Origin: Metapseudomonas boanensis
Lineage (GTDB): Bacteria > Pseudomonadota > Gammaproteobacteria > Pseudomonadales > Pseudomonadaceae
Direction of reading: 5' to 3'
Assembly: GCF_018704125.1 (NCBI RefSeq)
Contig: NZ_JAGTIS010000007.1
Coordinates: 186,001-250,000 of the forward strand
DNA: 64,000 nucleotides
The notes under the pieces were generated by a model. The model was not told the DNA's origin. It made no database searches and saw nothing but the letters and a program-made list of their open reading frames with translations. The stretch's first letter is position 1, and each line of letters begins with the position of its first letter. Below are positions 18,523-27,727 of the stretch, in pieces. Both the position numbers and the translations under genes were made by a program.

Positions 18523-19298
18523 GAATCCTCTTCCTGAGCCTTGCGCTCGCTCTGCTTGGCGGCTGTGCCGGCGGTCTGCGCATCGATACCAGCCACACCT
18601 CGGTCAGCCAGAGCAGCCGGGTGCAGTACGTCGTGCTGCATTACACCTCGGCCGACTTGCCCACCTCCTTGCGTGTGTTGACCCGCGATGGCGTGAGCAG
18701 CCACTACCTGATCGGCGACCACCCCGCGACCATCTACCGGCTGGTGGATGAAAGTCGTCGGGCCTGGCATGCCGGCGAGAGCGACTGGCAGGGTCGCACC
18801 TGGCTGAACGCCAGCACCCTGGGCATCGAGTTGGTCAACGATGGCTATGTGGACACGCCGAACGGCCGGGTCTACCGGCCCTACAGTGATGAGCAGATCG
18901 ATGCGCTGATCCTGCTGCTCAAGGACATCGTCGCGCGCCACAGCCTGCCCCTGGGCAGCATCATTGGCCACAGCGACATCGCGCCCCAGCGCAAGGTCGA
19001 TCCGGGACCGCTGTTTCCGTGGAAACGCCTGGCCGATGCCGGTCTGGTGGCCTGGCCGGAAGCCGGCGCGGTTGCCCGCGCGCAGGCACGCTTCGCCTAC
19101 AGCCTGCCGACGGTGGCGTGGTTCCAGCAGCAACTGGCACGACAGGGTTACACGACGCCGCAGACCGGAGTGCTGGATGAGGCGACGCGCAATGTCATCA
19201 GCGCATTCCAGATGAAATACCGGCAGCGCCTCTATGACGGCCAGCCCGACGCGGAGACCGCCGCCCTGCTGCTGGTCCTCAACGGGATGCTGCGCTGA
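18519..19298 (+). CDS. ampDh2: N-acetylmuramoyl-L-alanine amidase AmpDh2
   Basis: A 259-residue lipoprotein amidase. The N terminus (MRILFLSLALALLGGCAGG) carries a lipobox cysteine. The Amidase_2 domain holds zinc-ligand histidines (VLHYTSAD and GHSDIAPQRKVDPGPLF) and the E of LGIELVN. A peptidoglycan-binding helix domain follows (TGVLDEATRNVISAFQMKYR). In P. aeruginosa, AmpDh2 is a periplasmic, outer-membrane-anchored peptidoglycan amidase. The length matches and it lies next to kinB there too. Confidence 0.92.
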   Translation: MRILFLSLALALLGGCAGGLRIDTSHTSVSQSSRVQYVVLHYTSADLPTSLRVLTRDGVSSHYLIGDHPATIYRLVDESRRAWHAGESDWQGRTWLNASTLGIELVNDGYVDTPNGRVYRPYSDEQIDALILLLKDIVARHSLPLGSIIGHSDIAPQRKVDPGPLFPWKRLADAGLVAWPEAGAVARAQARFAYSLPTVAWFQQQLARQGYTTPQTGVLDEATRNVISAFQMKYRQRLYDGQPDAETAALLLVLNGMLR

Positions 19299-19439
19299 AG
19301 GGCGGGGTACCCACCTTCCCGTTACAGGGCCTGCGTTTCTGCAGGGGCGAATGAATTCGTCCCTACAAGAGACGCACGGCTCGCGCGCGGACCGCCGCAC
19401 GGGCATCTGCTGATGTAGGAACGGCAGAGCTGCCCCACT

Positions 19440-21227
19440 TCACACCGGCAGTGCCAGGTAGAACCGCGCCCCCTGCCCCGGCCGTGAATACAGCCCGATA
19501 CGGCCGCCGTGGAGTTGCACGATCTCCTTGCACAGCGCCAGGCCCAAGCCCGCACCGCCTTTGCGTGTACCCACCTGGATGAAGGGCTCGAAGATGCGCT
19601 CCTGCTGACTGTAGGGCACGCCTTCGCCTTCGTCAGTGACGCTGAGAATGACCTGCTCACCATGCCGCCTGGCCTGCAAGCGGATCTGCCCGCCGTCCGG
19701 GCTGTGGCGAATGGCGTTGCCCATCAGGTTGTCCAGCACCTGTTCCATGCGCAGGGGATCGAGCTTGACCCGGGGAAGCGGTGGGTGCAGTTCCAATTCG
19801 ATGCTGATCGAGTGCTCGCTGGCCTGGGCGCTGAAACGCTGGCGCAGGGCGCCGAGCAGCTCTTCGAGGTCACAGGGTTCGCGCTCCAGGGTCTGGGTGC
19901 CGCTCTGGTAGCGGGAGAAGTCCAGCAGGTCGTTGATCAGCCGAACCAGCCGCTGCATTTCTTCATCGAAGGTGCAGGCCAGCTCAGCTTCGCGGGTCCC
20001 GGGGAGGAAATGCATGCGTTCATGCAGCAGGCCGAATGCCATTTGCATGCCGGTGACGGGGGTGCGCAATTCGTGGGAGGCGCGAAGAACGAACTCGTTG
20101 CGCACGCGCTCGAAGGCGCGGTCCTCGGTGACATCACGCAGCACCATCACCCCGGCGACGATCCGCTCGTCCTCCAGCGTCACCGGAGCCAGGCTCCAGC
20201 TCAGCAGGCGCAGTTCGCCGCTGGCCTGGACGCTCAGGTCGGGTGGCACTTCGTCCAGGGATTCGCCGCGCAGCACACGCTGGGCCGGCTCGTCCAGTTC
20301 GGGTAGCCCCAGCGCCCGTCCCAGGGGCTGGCCCCGTTGCTTTTCGCCGCATCCCAGTTGGCGTTGCGCGACCGGATTGGCGTGCTCGATGCACCCTTGA
20401 CGGTCCAGGATCAGCAATCCGTCGTCGATGCTGTCAAGGACGGCCTTGAGACGTTGTTGCCCGGCCATCAGCTTTTCGATGTTGGTTGCCTTGAGCACGC
20501 GCAGGGCTTCGGCCATGAGGCCGAAACGGCGACTCAGGGCGGCGATCTCGTTGACCGGGGAGAGCGGCAGGGTGACCTGAAAGTCGCCCTGGCCGATCTG
20601 GTCGGCGGCCTTGGCCAGGGCATCCATCGGCTCGCCGAACCGCCGGGCAATGCCGTGGGCGGTCACGTAGCCGATCAGCAACACCGAAACACCGAGCAGG
20701 CCCAGCAGGCCGGCAATCAGCAACGCGCGTTCCCGGGCAGCGCCTTCCGCCTGGTGGACCTTGCCCAGAGCCTGGGTCTGCAGCGCCATCATGTGCTGGC
20801 GCACCTGGTTGAAGGCCTGGCTGAAGTCGTTGTCGTCCAGCAGCGTCCAGCGCATGCTCGCCGGCTGCGCCACCACCTCGAGGAAGTCCCGATAGGCTGC
20901 GGCGATGCGTTCGAAGCCCGCGCGCGCCTGCGCATCCTGGGCGGAGCGCGAACCTTCTTCGAGGGCGGTGAGGAACTGTTGCTGCGATTGCTCCAGGGCT
21001 GGCAGATCAATCGGCTCGCCCATCAGGTTGACCATCTGATCGCCCAGGTGCTGGTACAGGCGCTGGCTGATGTTCAGGGTGGTGAAGTTATCGTTGATCA
21101 GCTGTTCCTGGGAGCGGGACATCTGCATCACACCGATCAGGCCGAGCAACAGACCGAGCAAGGCGACCGTGATCAGCGCCGAGATGCTCAGGAACAGTTG
21201 CGTCCGCAGCTTCATGGTCAGGCTCAC
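19440..21227 (-). CDS. kinB: Sensor histidine kinase/phosphatase KinB
   Basis: A 595-residue inner-membrane sensor. Two membrane segments (about 12-35 and 168-190) bracket a periplasmic helical domain, followed by HAMP (about 190-245), PAS (about 255-370), a phospho-acceptor domain with H385 in ASHELRTP, and an ATPase domain (N504, DEGEGVP, GGAGLGLAL). H385 and P390, known in P. aeruginosa to govern phosphotransfer and phosphatase activity, align by residue number. KinB dephosphorylates AlgB to hold back alginate production. Its start overlaps the algB stop by 4 bases. Confidence 0.96.
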   Translation of the reverse strand: MSLTMKLRTQLFLSISALITVALLGLLLGLIGVMQMSRSQEQLINDNFTTLNISQRLYQHLGDQMVNLMGEPIDLPALEQSQQQFLTALEEGSRSAQDAQARAGFERIAAAYRDFLEVVAQPASMRWTLLDDNDFSQAFNQVRQHMMALQTQALGKVHQAEGAARERALLIAGLLGLLGVSVLLIGYVTAHGIARRFGEPMDALAKAADQIGQGDFQVTLPLSPVNEIAALSRRFGLMAEALRVLKATNIEKLMAGQQRLKAVLDSIDDGLLILDRQGCIEHANPVAQRQLGCGEKQRGQPLGRALGLPELDEPAQRVLRGESLDEVPPDLSVQASGELRLLSWSLAPVTLEDERIVAGVMVLRDVTEDRAFERVRNEFVLRASHELRTPVTGMQMAFGLLHERMHFLPGTREAELACTFDEEMQRLVRLINDLLDFSRYQSGTQTLEREPCDLEELLGALRQRFSAQASEHSISIELELHPPLPRVKLDPLRMEQVLDNLMGNAIRHSPDGGQIRLQARRHGEQVILSVTDEGEGVPYSQQERIFEPFIQVGTRKGGAGLGLALCKEIVQLHGGRIGLYSRPGQGARFYLALPV

Positions 21228-22570
21228 AAGCCATAGAGCTTGCGCTTGCGGTAGAGGGTCGAGGAGTCGATGCCAAGCGTGCGGGCCGCCTGGTCCAGGG
21301 TCCCACTGACGGCCAGTACGCCGGCGATGTGCGCGCGTTCCAGCTCTTCCAGGCTCATCGGGTCGCCAACCCGAGGTGTATTGGCCGCCGGCGATTCGCC
21401 GAGTCCCAAGTGGCTCACATCCACTAGTTCCTGATTGCAGATGATGCTGGCGCGCTCGATCACGTTGCGCAGCTCGCGCACATTGCCCGGCCAGCGGTAG
21501 CCCTTCAGTGCCTCCAGCGCTTCCTGGCTGAAGCCTCGGGCCGGCCGGCCGTAGTCGGTAACAAAGCGTGCGAGGAAGCGTTCGGCCAGCCCAAGGATGT
21601 CGTCATGACGTTCGCGCAGCGGTGGCAGGTTGAGGGTGATGACGTTCAGGCGATAGAGCAGGTCTTCGCGAAAGCGCCCCTCGCGCACCATCTCCTCCAG
21701 CACCAGGTTGGTGGCGGCCAGGATGCGCACATCGGCGCGGCGCGTCACTGGGTCGCCAACCCGCTCGTATTCCTTGTCCTGGATGAAGCGCAGTAGCTTG
21801 GGTTGCAGGGGCAGCGGAAAGTCGCCGATCTCATCGAGGAACAGCGTGCCGCCGTCGGCCTGGCTGACCCGGCCCAGCGTGCTCTCATTGGCCCCGGTGA
21901 AGGCGCCGCGGTTGTGGCCGAACAGCTCGCTTTCCATCAGGTCGGCGGACAGCGACGGGCAACTGATGGTCACGCAGGCCTGCTTCGCCCGCTTGCTCCA
22001 GCCGTGGATGGCACGAGCCAGTTCGCCCTTGCCCGTGCCGGACTCGCCGAGGATCAGGATGTTGGCGTCGGTGGCCGCGACCTGGCGTGCGGTTTCCAGC
22101 ACCGCCATCATCGCCGGGCTCTGGGAGTCGAGGTTGTCGCCGGCGCGCTGGCGCTCGCCTTCGAGCACTTCCAGGCGCGCGGTCAGCTGACCGACCTCCA
22201 GTTGCTTGGCCGCTGCCATGCGCAACTGATCAGGGCTGCAGGGTTTGACCAGGTAATCGGCGGCACCTGCCTGGATGGCGTCTACGGCGGTATCGACCGC
22301 CGAGTGGGCGGTCACTATCACGACACGCATCCAGGGGGCGTTGGCCCGCATATAGGCCAGCAGGTCGAGGCCATTCTCGTCGCCCAGGCGCAAGTCGAGG
22401 AAGCACAGGTCGAAGACCTGACGCGCCAGCGCAGCTTCTGCCTGGCCGCTGCTATTGGCGGTGGCGACACTGTAGCCCGTGTCCTCAAGGCAGTAGCGGA
22501 AGGTCCGCAAGATGGCTGCTTCGTCATCCACCAGAAGGATGCGTCCTTGGTTCTCGGTAACTGGTCCCAT
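21224..22570 (-). CDS. algB: NtrC-family response regulator AlgB
   Basis: A 448-residue activator with a receiver domain, a sigma-54 AAA+ domain (Walker A GESGTGKGE; ESELFGHNRGAFTGAN with the GAFTGA loop; DEIGDFPL) and a Fis-type helix-turn-helix (LDQAARTLGIDSSTLYRKRK). The ATG at 22570 is preferred over one at 22582: it has GGAG six bases upstream and puts the phosphoacceptor (CFLDLRLG) at D59, as in P. aeruginosa. It activates alginate and virulence genes. The intact GAFTGA loop means it can in principle drive sigma-54 promoters, one of which lies just behind it. Confidence 0.96.
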   Translation of the reverse strand: MGPVTENQGRILLVDDEAAILRTFRYCLEDTGYSVATANSSGQAEAALARQVFDLCFLDLRLGDENGLDLLAYMRANAPWMRVVIVTAHSAVDTAVDAIQAGAADYLVKPCSPDQLRMAAAKQLEVGQLTARLEVLEGERQRAGDNLDSQSPAMMAVLETARQVAATDANILILGESGTGKGELARAIHGWSKRAKQACVTISCPSLSADLMESELFGHNRGAFTGANESTLGRVSQADGGTLFLDEIGDFPLPLQPKLLRFIQDKEYERVGDPVTRRADVRILAATNLVLEEMVREGRFREDLLYRLNVITLNLPPLRERHDDILGLAERFLARFVTDYGRPARGFSQEALEALKGYRWPGNVRELRNVIERASIICNQELVDVSHLGLGESPAANTPRVGDPMSLEELERAHIAGVLAVSGTLDQAARTLGIDSSTLYRKRKLYGL

Positions 22571-22617
22571 GCATTGCTCCACTTGTCCGAGTCATAACGT
22601 TTAGTCCGAGAAATATC

Positions 22618-22666
22618 GTGCAAGTTGCACTTCACTTTCAGACAAGCCTTGCAGCTTGCAATTGCA
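22618..22666. promoter_or_regulatory. Two palindromes, candidate activator sites
   Basis: GTGCAAGTTGCAC (22618-22630) is a perfect 6-1-6 palindrome and TGCAATTGCA (22657-22666) a perfect 10-base palindrome, sharing the TTGCA half. They lie about 60-110 bases upstream of the sigma-54 promoter, where enhancer-binding proteins usually sit, and just ahead of algB. The protein that binds is unknown; AlgB is the obvious candidate. Confidence 0.45.
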
Positions 22667-22727
22667 CGGGTTGTCGTTGGTTGATCTAAGTGTCTGATTG
22701 AAAAGATGAAAATCCTTTCTTTCAGGC

Positions 22728-22742
22728 TGGCACAAGCCTTGC
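22728..22742 (+). promoter_or_regulatory. Sigma-54 (RpoN) promoter for the DUF1328 gene
   Basis: TGGCACAAGCCTTGC matches the -24/-12 consensus TGGCAC-N5-TTGC at every fixed position. It points at the DUF1328 gene, whose ATG is 155 bases downstream. Confidence 0.75.
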
Positions 22743-22897
22743 CGAAGTCTTGTTACCCAGCCTGGTGGAGCGGTCTTTCAACCTCTTGGGATCGTTTTCC
22801 AGACACGCCGGGTTACGCCGCGAACAGGGAGGTTGCGGCCGTTTTGAACGGGCCTCGAGCCCATCGACGACCACCCGAAAGTGGAAGGAGAAGACTC

Positions 22898-23059
22898 ATG
22901 TTGAGCTGGGCTCTGACATTTCTGGTAATTGCCATCATTGCTGCCGCCCTGGGGTTTGGAGGCATTGCCGGTACTGCTGCAGGTATTGCGAAGATTCTCT
23001 TCGTGATCTTTCTGGTGCTGTTCGTGGTGTCTCTCATCATGGGGCGCCGACGAGGCTGA
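22898..23059 (+). CDS. DUF1328 (UPF0391) small membrane protein
   Basis: A 53-residue protein with two hydrophobic helices ([20 protein letters not shown] and [20 protein letters not shown]) and a basic end (MGRRRG). The family is widespread, of unknown function, and sits beside algB in P. aeruginosa too (PA5482). GGAAGGAG precedes the ATG. A longer in-frame reading upstream lacks similarity and lies in the promoter leader. A sigma-54 promoter 155 bases upstream implies dependence on an activator. Confidence 0.88.
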   Translation: MLSWALTFLVIAIIAAALGFGGIAGTAAGIAKILFVIFLVLFVVSLIMGRRRG

Positions 23060-23237
23060 TGGAGGGGATCGCAAGATTCGATGGATCGAGGGATGGACCA
23101 TGGGGCCGGGTTGCTCCGCGTTTTATGGGCGGCGCGACCTAGGGGTAGAGGGGTTACCTCCGCACGGCGGGCTGGGTCGGAAAAGGCCGAAACCGGGTAC
23201 TGGTCAAAGACCAGCGCCCGGACGGCACATGTGTCAC

Positions 23238-23366
23238 CTACCGCAGACGGCTGGCCAGCTTGGCGATGTGCTCGCCCTGGAATCGGGCCAGGGCCAGTTC
23301 CTTCTCGGTGGATGAGCGCGAGCCATCACCATCGGCCACGGTAGTTGCGCCATAGGGTGAGCTGCC
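23238..23366 (-). pseudogene. Fragment of a WrbA-type NAD(P)H:quinone oxidoreductase
   Basis: Read on the minus strand, 42 codons before a TAG give [15 protein letters not shown] and then [20 protein letters not shown]. This is the C-terminal end of WrbA flavodoxin-like proteins (E. coli WrbA has PYGATTIAGGDGSR). Upstream of 23366 the similarity stops, and no flavin-binding part is present, so the gene is a remnant. A miniature mobile element lies 66 bases further on. Too short to function. Confidence 0.75.
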
Positions 23367-23432
23367 CCGCAATATCGCCGTTCTCCCCTTACCCACAAGC
23401 TAGCGACCACAAGCGGCCGGAGTTCCAGGCTA

Positions 23433-23586
23433 GTGGCCTGTCTGGTTAATGCGTTATCTATCGCGGTCTTTGTAGGCTGGTTGCACTTCCTTCACCCGAA
23501 CGCTGGTCGCCCCTTTCCCTCCGGGAGAGGGGCGACCAGCGCTTGCTCGCTCGGATTAAAGTCAACGAACTTAGCCAACAGGACAC
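23433..23586. mobile_element. Second MITE-like element with long internal hairpin
   Basis: 154 bases between two CTAG tetranucleotides (23430-23433 and 23586-23589). The ends are inverted: GTGGCCTGTCTGGTTAA at the left, and GTGTCCTGTTGGCTAA read inward from the right. At 23501-23541 a 19-bp stem (one G-T wobble, 3-base loop) is formed by CGCTGGTCGCCCCTTTCCC and its partner. A TA target duplication would suggest IS630/Tc1 type; that is inference. No coding capacity and only one copy here. Confidence 0.55.
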
Positions 23587-23699
23587 TAGCGGGTACCCGT
23601 GAACTTTTCCGCCGCAAGCCTTCGCCCTCTTTCGCGAATGAATTCGCCCCTCCATTTCCGTCCCGCTATCATCCGCGTCACTGATTGGGGGAACTGCAA

Positions 23700-24926
23700 A
23701 TGTTGAACGGCCTGTGGCTGGGCTTTTTCGTGGTAGCGGCGGTGGCCGCGTTCGGGCGCTGGATCGGTGGTGACCCGGCGGTATGGGCGGCGATGGTGGA
23801 AAGCCTGTTCGCCATGGCCAAGCTGTCGGTCGAGGTGATGATCCTGCTGTTCGGCACCCTGACGCTGTGGATGGGCTTTCTGCGGATCGCCGAGAAGGCC
23901 GGCCTGGTGGAGTGGCTGGGGCGTATCCTGGCGCCGCTGTTCCACCGGCTTATGCCCGAGGTCCCGCCGGGGCATCCGGCGCTCGGCCTGATCACCCTCA
24001 ACTTCGCCGCCAACGGCTTGGGCCTGGACAACGCTGCGACCCCGATCGGCCTCAGAGCCATGCGCGCCCTGCAGGAGCTGAACCCCAGCAGCACCACGGC
24101 CAGTAATGCGCAGATCCTTTTCCTGGTGCTCAACGCCTCGTCGCTGACCCTGCTGCCGGTATCGATCTTCATGTACCGCGCGCAGCAGGGCGCGGACGAT
24201 CCGACCCTGGTGTTCCTGCCCATTCTCCTCGCAACCAGCTGCTCTACCCTGGTTGGCCTGCTGTCGGTGGCACTGGTGCAGCGCCTGCGCCTCTGGGACC
24301 CGGTGGTGCTCGCCTACCTGGTACCCGGCGCGCTGTTGCTGGGCGGCTTCATGGCGCTGCTTGCCGGGCTCTCCGCCACGGCGCTGGCGGCGCTGTCTTC
24401 TTTGCTCGGCAACCTCACACTGTTCGGCCTGATCCTGCTGTTCCTGCTGCTTGGCGCGCTGAAGCGGGTGCCGGTGTACGAGTGCTTCGTCGAAGGGGCG
24501 AAAGAGGGCTTCGACGTGGCCAAGACGCTGTTGCCGTACCTGGTAGCCATGCTCTGCGCCGTAGGCGTGCTGCGCGCCTCCGGCGCGCTGGACTTTGGCC
24601 TCGATGGCATTCGCGCGATGGTCGAGTGGTTCGGCTGGGACACCCGCTTCGTCGATGCCTTGCCCACAGCGCTGGTGAAGCCATTCTCCGGCAGTGCGGC
24701 CCGCGCCATGCTGATCGAGACCATGCAGACCCAGGGCGTCGACAGCTTCCCCGCCCTAGTGGCGGCGACGGTGCAAGGCAGTACGGAAACCACCTTCTAC
24801 GTGCTGGCCGTGTACTTCGGTTCAGTGGGCATCCAGCGTGCGCGGCATGCCGTGGGTTGTGCTCTGACCGCGGACCTGGCCGGGGTCCTGGCCTCCATCG
24901 GCGTCTGCTACTGGTTCTTCGGCTAA
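23700..24926 (+). CDS. Nucleoside recognition (Gate) domain membrane protein, SpmA/SpmB-like
   Basis: A 408-residue integral membrane protein with about ten hydrophobic segments. It has two Gate (nucleoside recognition) domains resembling the spore maturation proteins SpmA and SpmB fused end to end: MILLFGTLTLWMGFLRIAEK with LNFAANGLGLDNAATPIGLR in the first half, and AALVKPFSGSAARA-type and STETTFYVLAVYFGSVG motifs in the second. Fused forms are common in gammaproteobacteria; substrate unknown. The ATG at 23700 has GGGGGAA upstream; an in-frame TTG at 23685 is less likely. Confidence 0.85.
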   Translation: MLNGLWLGFFVVAAVAAFGRWIGGDPAVWAAMVESLFAMAKLSVEVMILLFGTLTLWMGFLRIAEKAGLVEWLGRILAPLFHRLMPEVPPGHPALGLITLNFAANGLGLDNAATPIGLRAMRALQELNPSSTTASNAQILFLVLNASSLTLLPVSIFMYRAQQGADDPTLVFLPILLATSCSTLVGLLSVALVQRLRLWDPVVLAYLVPGALLLGGFMALLAGLSATALAALSSLLGNLTLFGLILLFLLLGALKRVPVYECFVEGAKEGFDVAKTLLPYLVAMLCAVGVLRASGALDFGLDGIRAMVEWFGWDTRFVDALPTALVKPFSGSAARAMLIETMQTQGVDSFPALVAATVQGSTETTFYVLAVYFGSVGIQRARHAVGCALTADLAGVLASIGVCYWFFG

Positions 24927-24973
24927 GGCCGGCGGTTCATTCGCCAAGTAGCCCCGGGCAAGGGGCTGCCTCC

Positions 24974-26017
24974 TTAACGCGGCTTGGGCGGCAGCTCCGA
25001 CGGTGTTACGCGAAAGCGCAGGGTGCCGATCATCTGCCCGGCTTCGGTAATCACCTGCACCTGCCAGCGGCCCACCGGATCGGACGGGAAGTTCTGCTTG
25101 TGGGTCCAGGCGCGGTAGCCGGCTTCACGCCCGCCGTTGATGTCGAGGGCGATGCGGTCCACGACCTGGCCGCGGAAGCGCCAGACGTGATAGATCCGCT
25201 CGTTCAGCCCACGCGGTGCGTTGATCGCGGTGTAGGCGTAAAGCCCCTTTCTGCGCAGCTCGCTGGAGGTGACTTCCTTCACCCCTTCGCCCGGCGTGCG
25301 GCGGTGGTTGTCCAGTTCGGGTGTCACGGCCACTTCGGTGAGCCATAGTGTTGCTGGCGGCACCCAGGTGCGGGTCATCCAGCCGACCCCGCCCATCGCC
25401 AGGGTCAGCCCGACCATGGCCAGGCCTCGCCACCAGCGCTGGACACGGATAGCACCGAACAGACTGGCGAACGACAGCGCCACGGCACTGCCCAGGGCCC
25501 AGCGGTAGCTTTGCGCGGTGGTCAGCTGGAGGATCAGTGGCAGCGCGGCCAGCAACACCGCAAACAGCGTCAGCGTGTGATAGGCGAGGAACAACCAGCG
25601 CCGTGGCGCGAGGAACTTGTTGTACACCGGATCGGTGATGGAACAGAGCGCTGCTACGGCCAGCAGCCCGGTAAACAGCGCTTGGCCGCTGTTCCAACTG
25701 GTCGTGATGAGGAAGAACGGCAGCACGAAGAACAGGCTTTCCTGGTGGATCAACTGGGTCAGGAAGCGCATCAGCGGCGGCGGCATCTCGATGCCGAACA
25801 GCCGCTCGATGCTGCGCCGGAACAAGTGCTCCAACACCAGCCAGACCCAGCTCACCAGCATCAGGATGGCGATCACCTTGGCCACCCGCGCCCCGCGATC
25901 CACCAGCAGGAAGCTCGCCACGCCCGAGCAGAAGCCATAGAGCGCGATCAGCCGGGGATGGCGCTGAATCAATGCGATCAGCTTGAGTACGTGGGGCTTG
26001 TAGGTCGACAGCGGCAT
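24974..26017 (-). CDS. DUF5924/DUF2914 membrane protein
   Basis: A 347-residue protein with about seven membrane segments in the first 225 residues (DUF5924-like). A C-terminal soluble domain follows (RIYHVWRFRGQVVDRIAL through FPSDPVGRWQVQVITEAGQ), typical of DUF2914, a beta-sandwich that may bind sugars or other ligands outside the cell. Function unknown. It converges with the gene at 23700 and stands alone ahead of aer in the same direction, 117 bases away. Confidence 0.8.
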   Translation of the reverse strand: MPLSTYKPHVLKLIALIQRHPRLIALYGFCSGVASFLLVDRGARVAKVIAILMLVSWVWLVLEHLFRRSIERLFGIEMPPPLMRFLTQLIHQESLFFVLPFFLITTSWNSGQALFTGLLAVAALCSITDPVYNKFLAPRRWLFLAYHTLTLFAVLLAALPLILQLTTAQSYRWALGSAVALSFASLFGAIRVQRWWRGLAMVGLTLAMGGVGWMTRTWVPPATLWLTEVAVTPELDNHRRTPGEGVKEVTSSELRRKGLYAYTAINAPRGLNERIYHVWRFRGQVVDRIALDINGGREAGYRAWTHKQNFPSDPVGRWQVQVITEAGQMIGTLRFRVTPSELPPKPR

Positions 26018-26090
26018 CAGTCGAGGGCAGGCGGTGATTGCTAAGTGGCGCAGGATACTGCCGCCCGGCGCTACTGAGAAGTCGCATGGC

Positions 26091-26110
26091 CTGCGCCCTG
26101 ATGGGCGCAG
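26091..26110 (-). terminator. Hairpin after aer
   Basis: CTGCGCCC and GGGCGCAG form an 8-bp stem with a TGAT loop, 25 bases past the aer stop. There is no clear T-run, so termination is only possible. Confidence 0.35.
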
Positions 26111-26134
26111 CTGCTCGTGGATGTCGAGGACTGG

Positions 26135-27727
26135 TCAACCCGGTCCGCGCCTGCTGCTCCAGAATTGCTGGGCCAGCAAGCGCAGGCCGCCGGCGAGATC
26201 GGCGACCTCTTGCGCGCTCTGCTGGCTCTTGATGCTGCTCAGGGTATTGCTGTCGGCGGCCATGCGGATGTTCGTCAGGCTGCGCTGAATTTCCTCGCTG
26301 GCAGCACTTTGCTGCTCGACTGCGCTGGCAATCTGCAGGCTCATGCTGCTGATGGCGTTGATCTGAAGATTCACCGATTCCAGCGAGCTGCTGGCACGTT
26401 GGGCCTGCTGCAGGCTGTCGGTGGCCCGTTCGCTGCTGTGCTGCATGGCGGTCACCGCCTGTCCGGCGCCCTGCTGCAGGCTGTCGATGATGCGGTGGAT
26501 CTGCGCGGTGGAGCTTTGCGTGCGCGACGCCAGGGCACGCACTTCATCGGCGACCACGGCGAAGCCGCGGCCTGCCTCCCCTGCCCGTGCCGCCTCGATA
26601 GCCGCGTTGAGGGCCAGCAGGTTGGTCTGTTCGGCAACGCCCTGGATCACTTCCAGCACCTGACTGATCGCATCGCTGTGCTTGCGCACGTCCTGCACCA
26701 CTCCTGTCGCCAAGCGCACCTCTTCCTCCAGTTCGGTAATGCGCAGGCGGGTTGCTTCCACCTCCTGGCGGCCGAGATTGGCGGCCGCATCGGTCTGGTC
26801 CGCGGCTGTGGCGCTTTGCTGCGCGTTGCGCGCGACTTCCTGAACGCTGTAGGCCATTTCTTCGACAGCACTGGCGACCTGGTCGGTTTCTGCCTGCTGC
26901 TGGCGAGTCGCGTCGCTGGTGCTGGTCACCGATGTGGCCAGGTGCTCGGCATGCTCGGCCAATTGCCGAGATGATTCGGCGATACGCCCAACCACCGCGC
27001 CCGCCTCCATTTCCAGCATGCGCAGGGCGAAGGACAGCTCGCCGAACTCGTCATTGCGGCCGCAGTAGAGATGCTGGCTGAGCGGGTTGCTGGCAATGCT
27101 TCGGGCCTTGCCCAGCAGGGTCTGGAGCGGTCGTAGCTGCCAGTGCAGCCAGGCGCCGCAGAGCCCCAGGCTGGCCAGGATGGTTGGAATACTGGCAAAC
27201 GGCAGAAGGTCCTCGAACTGGCTGGCCAGGCCAATGCCGCTGGCAATGGCCAGGCCACAGCCGGCGAGCAGGCGCCCGTGCAGCCCCAGGCGGGGGCGGC
27301 GCAATGCGCGTGGCTGGCGCCCGGCCCGCAGCTCGGCGTAGAGGCGTTCGGCGGCATCGGCCTGCCCTGCCTCGGGGCAGGTGCGTACCGACTGGTACTC
27401 CACGACTTGTCCGTCGCGCAGTACGGGCGTGACGTAGGCGCTGACCCAGTAATGGTCGCCGTTCTTGCAGCGGTTCTTCACCAGGCCCATCCAGCTGCGC
27501 CCGGATTTCAGGGTGGCCCACAGGTGGGCGAAAGCGGCGGCGGGCATGTCCGGATGCCGCACGATGTTGTGGCTGCGGCCGAACAACTCCTCGCGATTGA
27601 AACCGCTGATGCTCAGGAAGTCCGGGTTCACGTGGGTGATCACGCCTTTCAGATCGGTCGTGGAGAGAATGTTGGCGCTGGCGTCGAACTTGACCGCCCG
27701 GCCGGTCACCGGCAGGTTGAGCTTCAT
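26135..27727 (-). CDS. aer: Aer-type aerotaxis receptor (PAS-MCP)
   Basis: A 530-residue chemoreceptor. An N-terminal PAS domain (about residues 20-115; [34 protein letters not shown]) is of the FAD-binding energy-sensing type. Two close hydrophobic stretches (about 150-195) form the membrane anchor. The signalling domain has the hairpin tip [19 protein letters not shown] and [15 protein letters not shown]. It has no periplasmic ligand domain, as expected for Aer. Its start overlaps the stop of the globin-GGDEF-EAL gene by 4 bases. P. putida also has an aer2 gene behind a GGDEF-EAL gene (PP2258). Confidence 0.92.
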   Translation of the reverse strand: MKLNLPVTGRAVKFDASANILSTTDLKGVITHVNPDFLSISGFNREELFGRSHNIVRHPDMPAAAFAHLWATLKSGRSWMGLVKNRCKNGDHYWVSAYVTPVLRDGQVVEYQSVRTCPEAGQADAAERLYAELRAGRQPRALRRPRLGLHGRLLAGCGLAIASGIGLASQFEDLLPFASIPTILASLGLCGAWLHWQLRPLQTLLGKARSIASNPLSQHLYCGRNDEFGELSFALRMLEMEAGAVVGRIAESSRQLAEHAEHLATSVTSTSDATRQQQAETDQVASAVEEMAYSVQEVARNAQQSATAADQTDAAANLGRQEVEATRLRITELEEEVRLATGVVQDVRKHSDAISQVLEVIQGVAEQTNLLALNAAIEAARAGEAGRGFAVVADEVRALASRTQSSTAQIHRIIDSLQQGAGQAVTAMQHSSERATDSLQQAQRASSSLESVNLQINAISSMSLQIASAVEQQSAASEEIQRSLTNIRMAADSNTLSSIKSQQSAQEVADLAGGLRLLAQQFWSSRRGPG

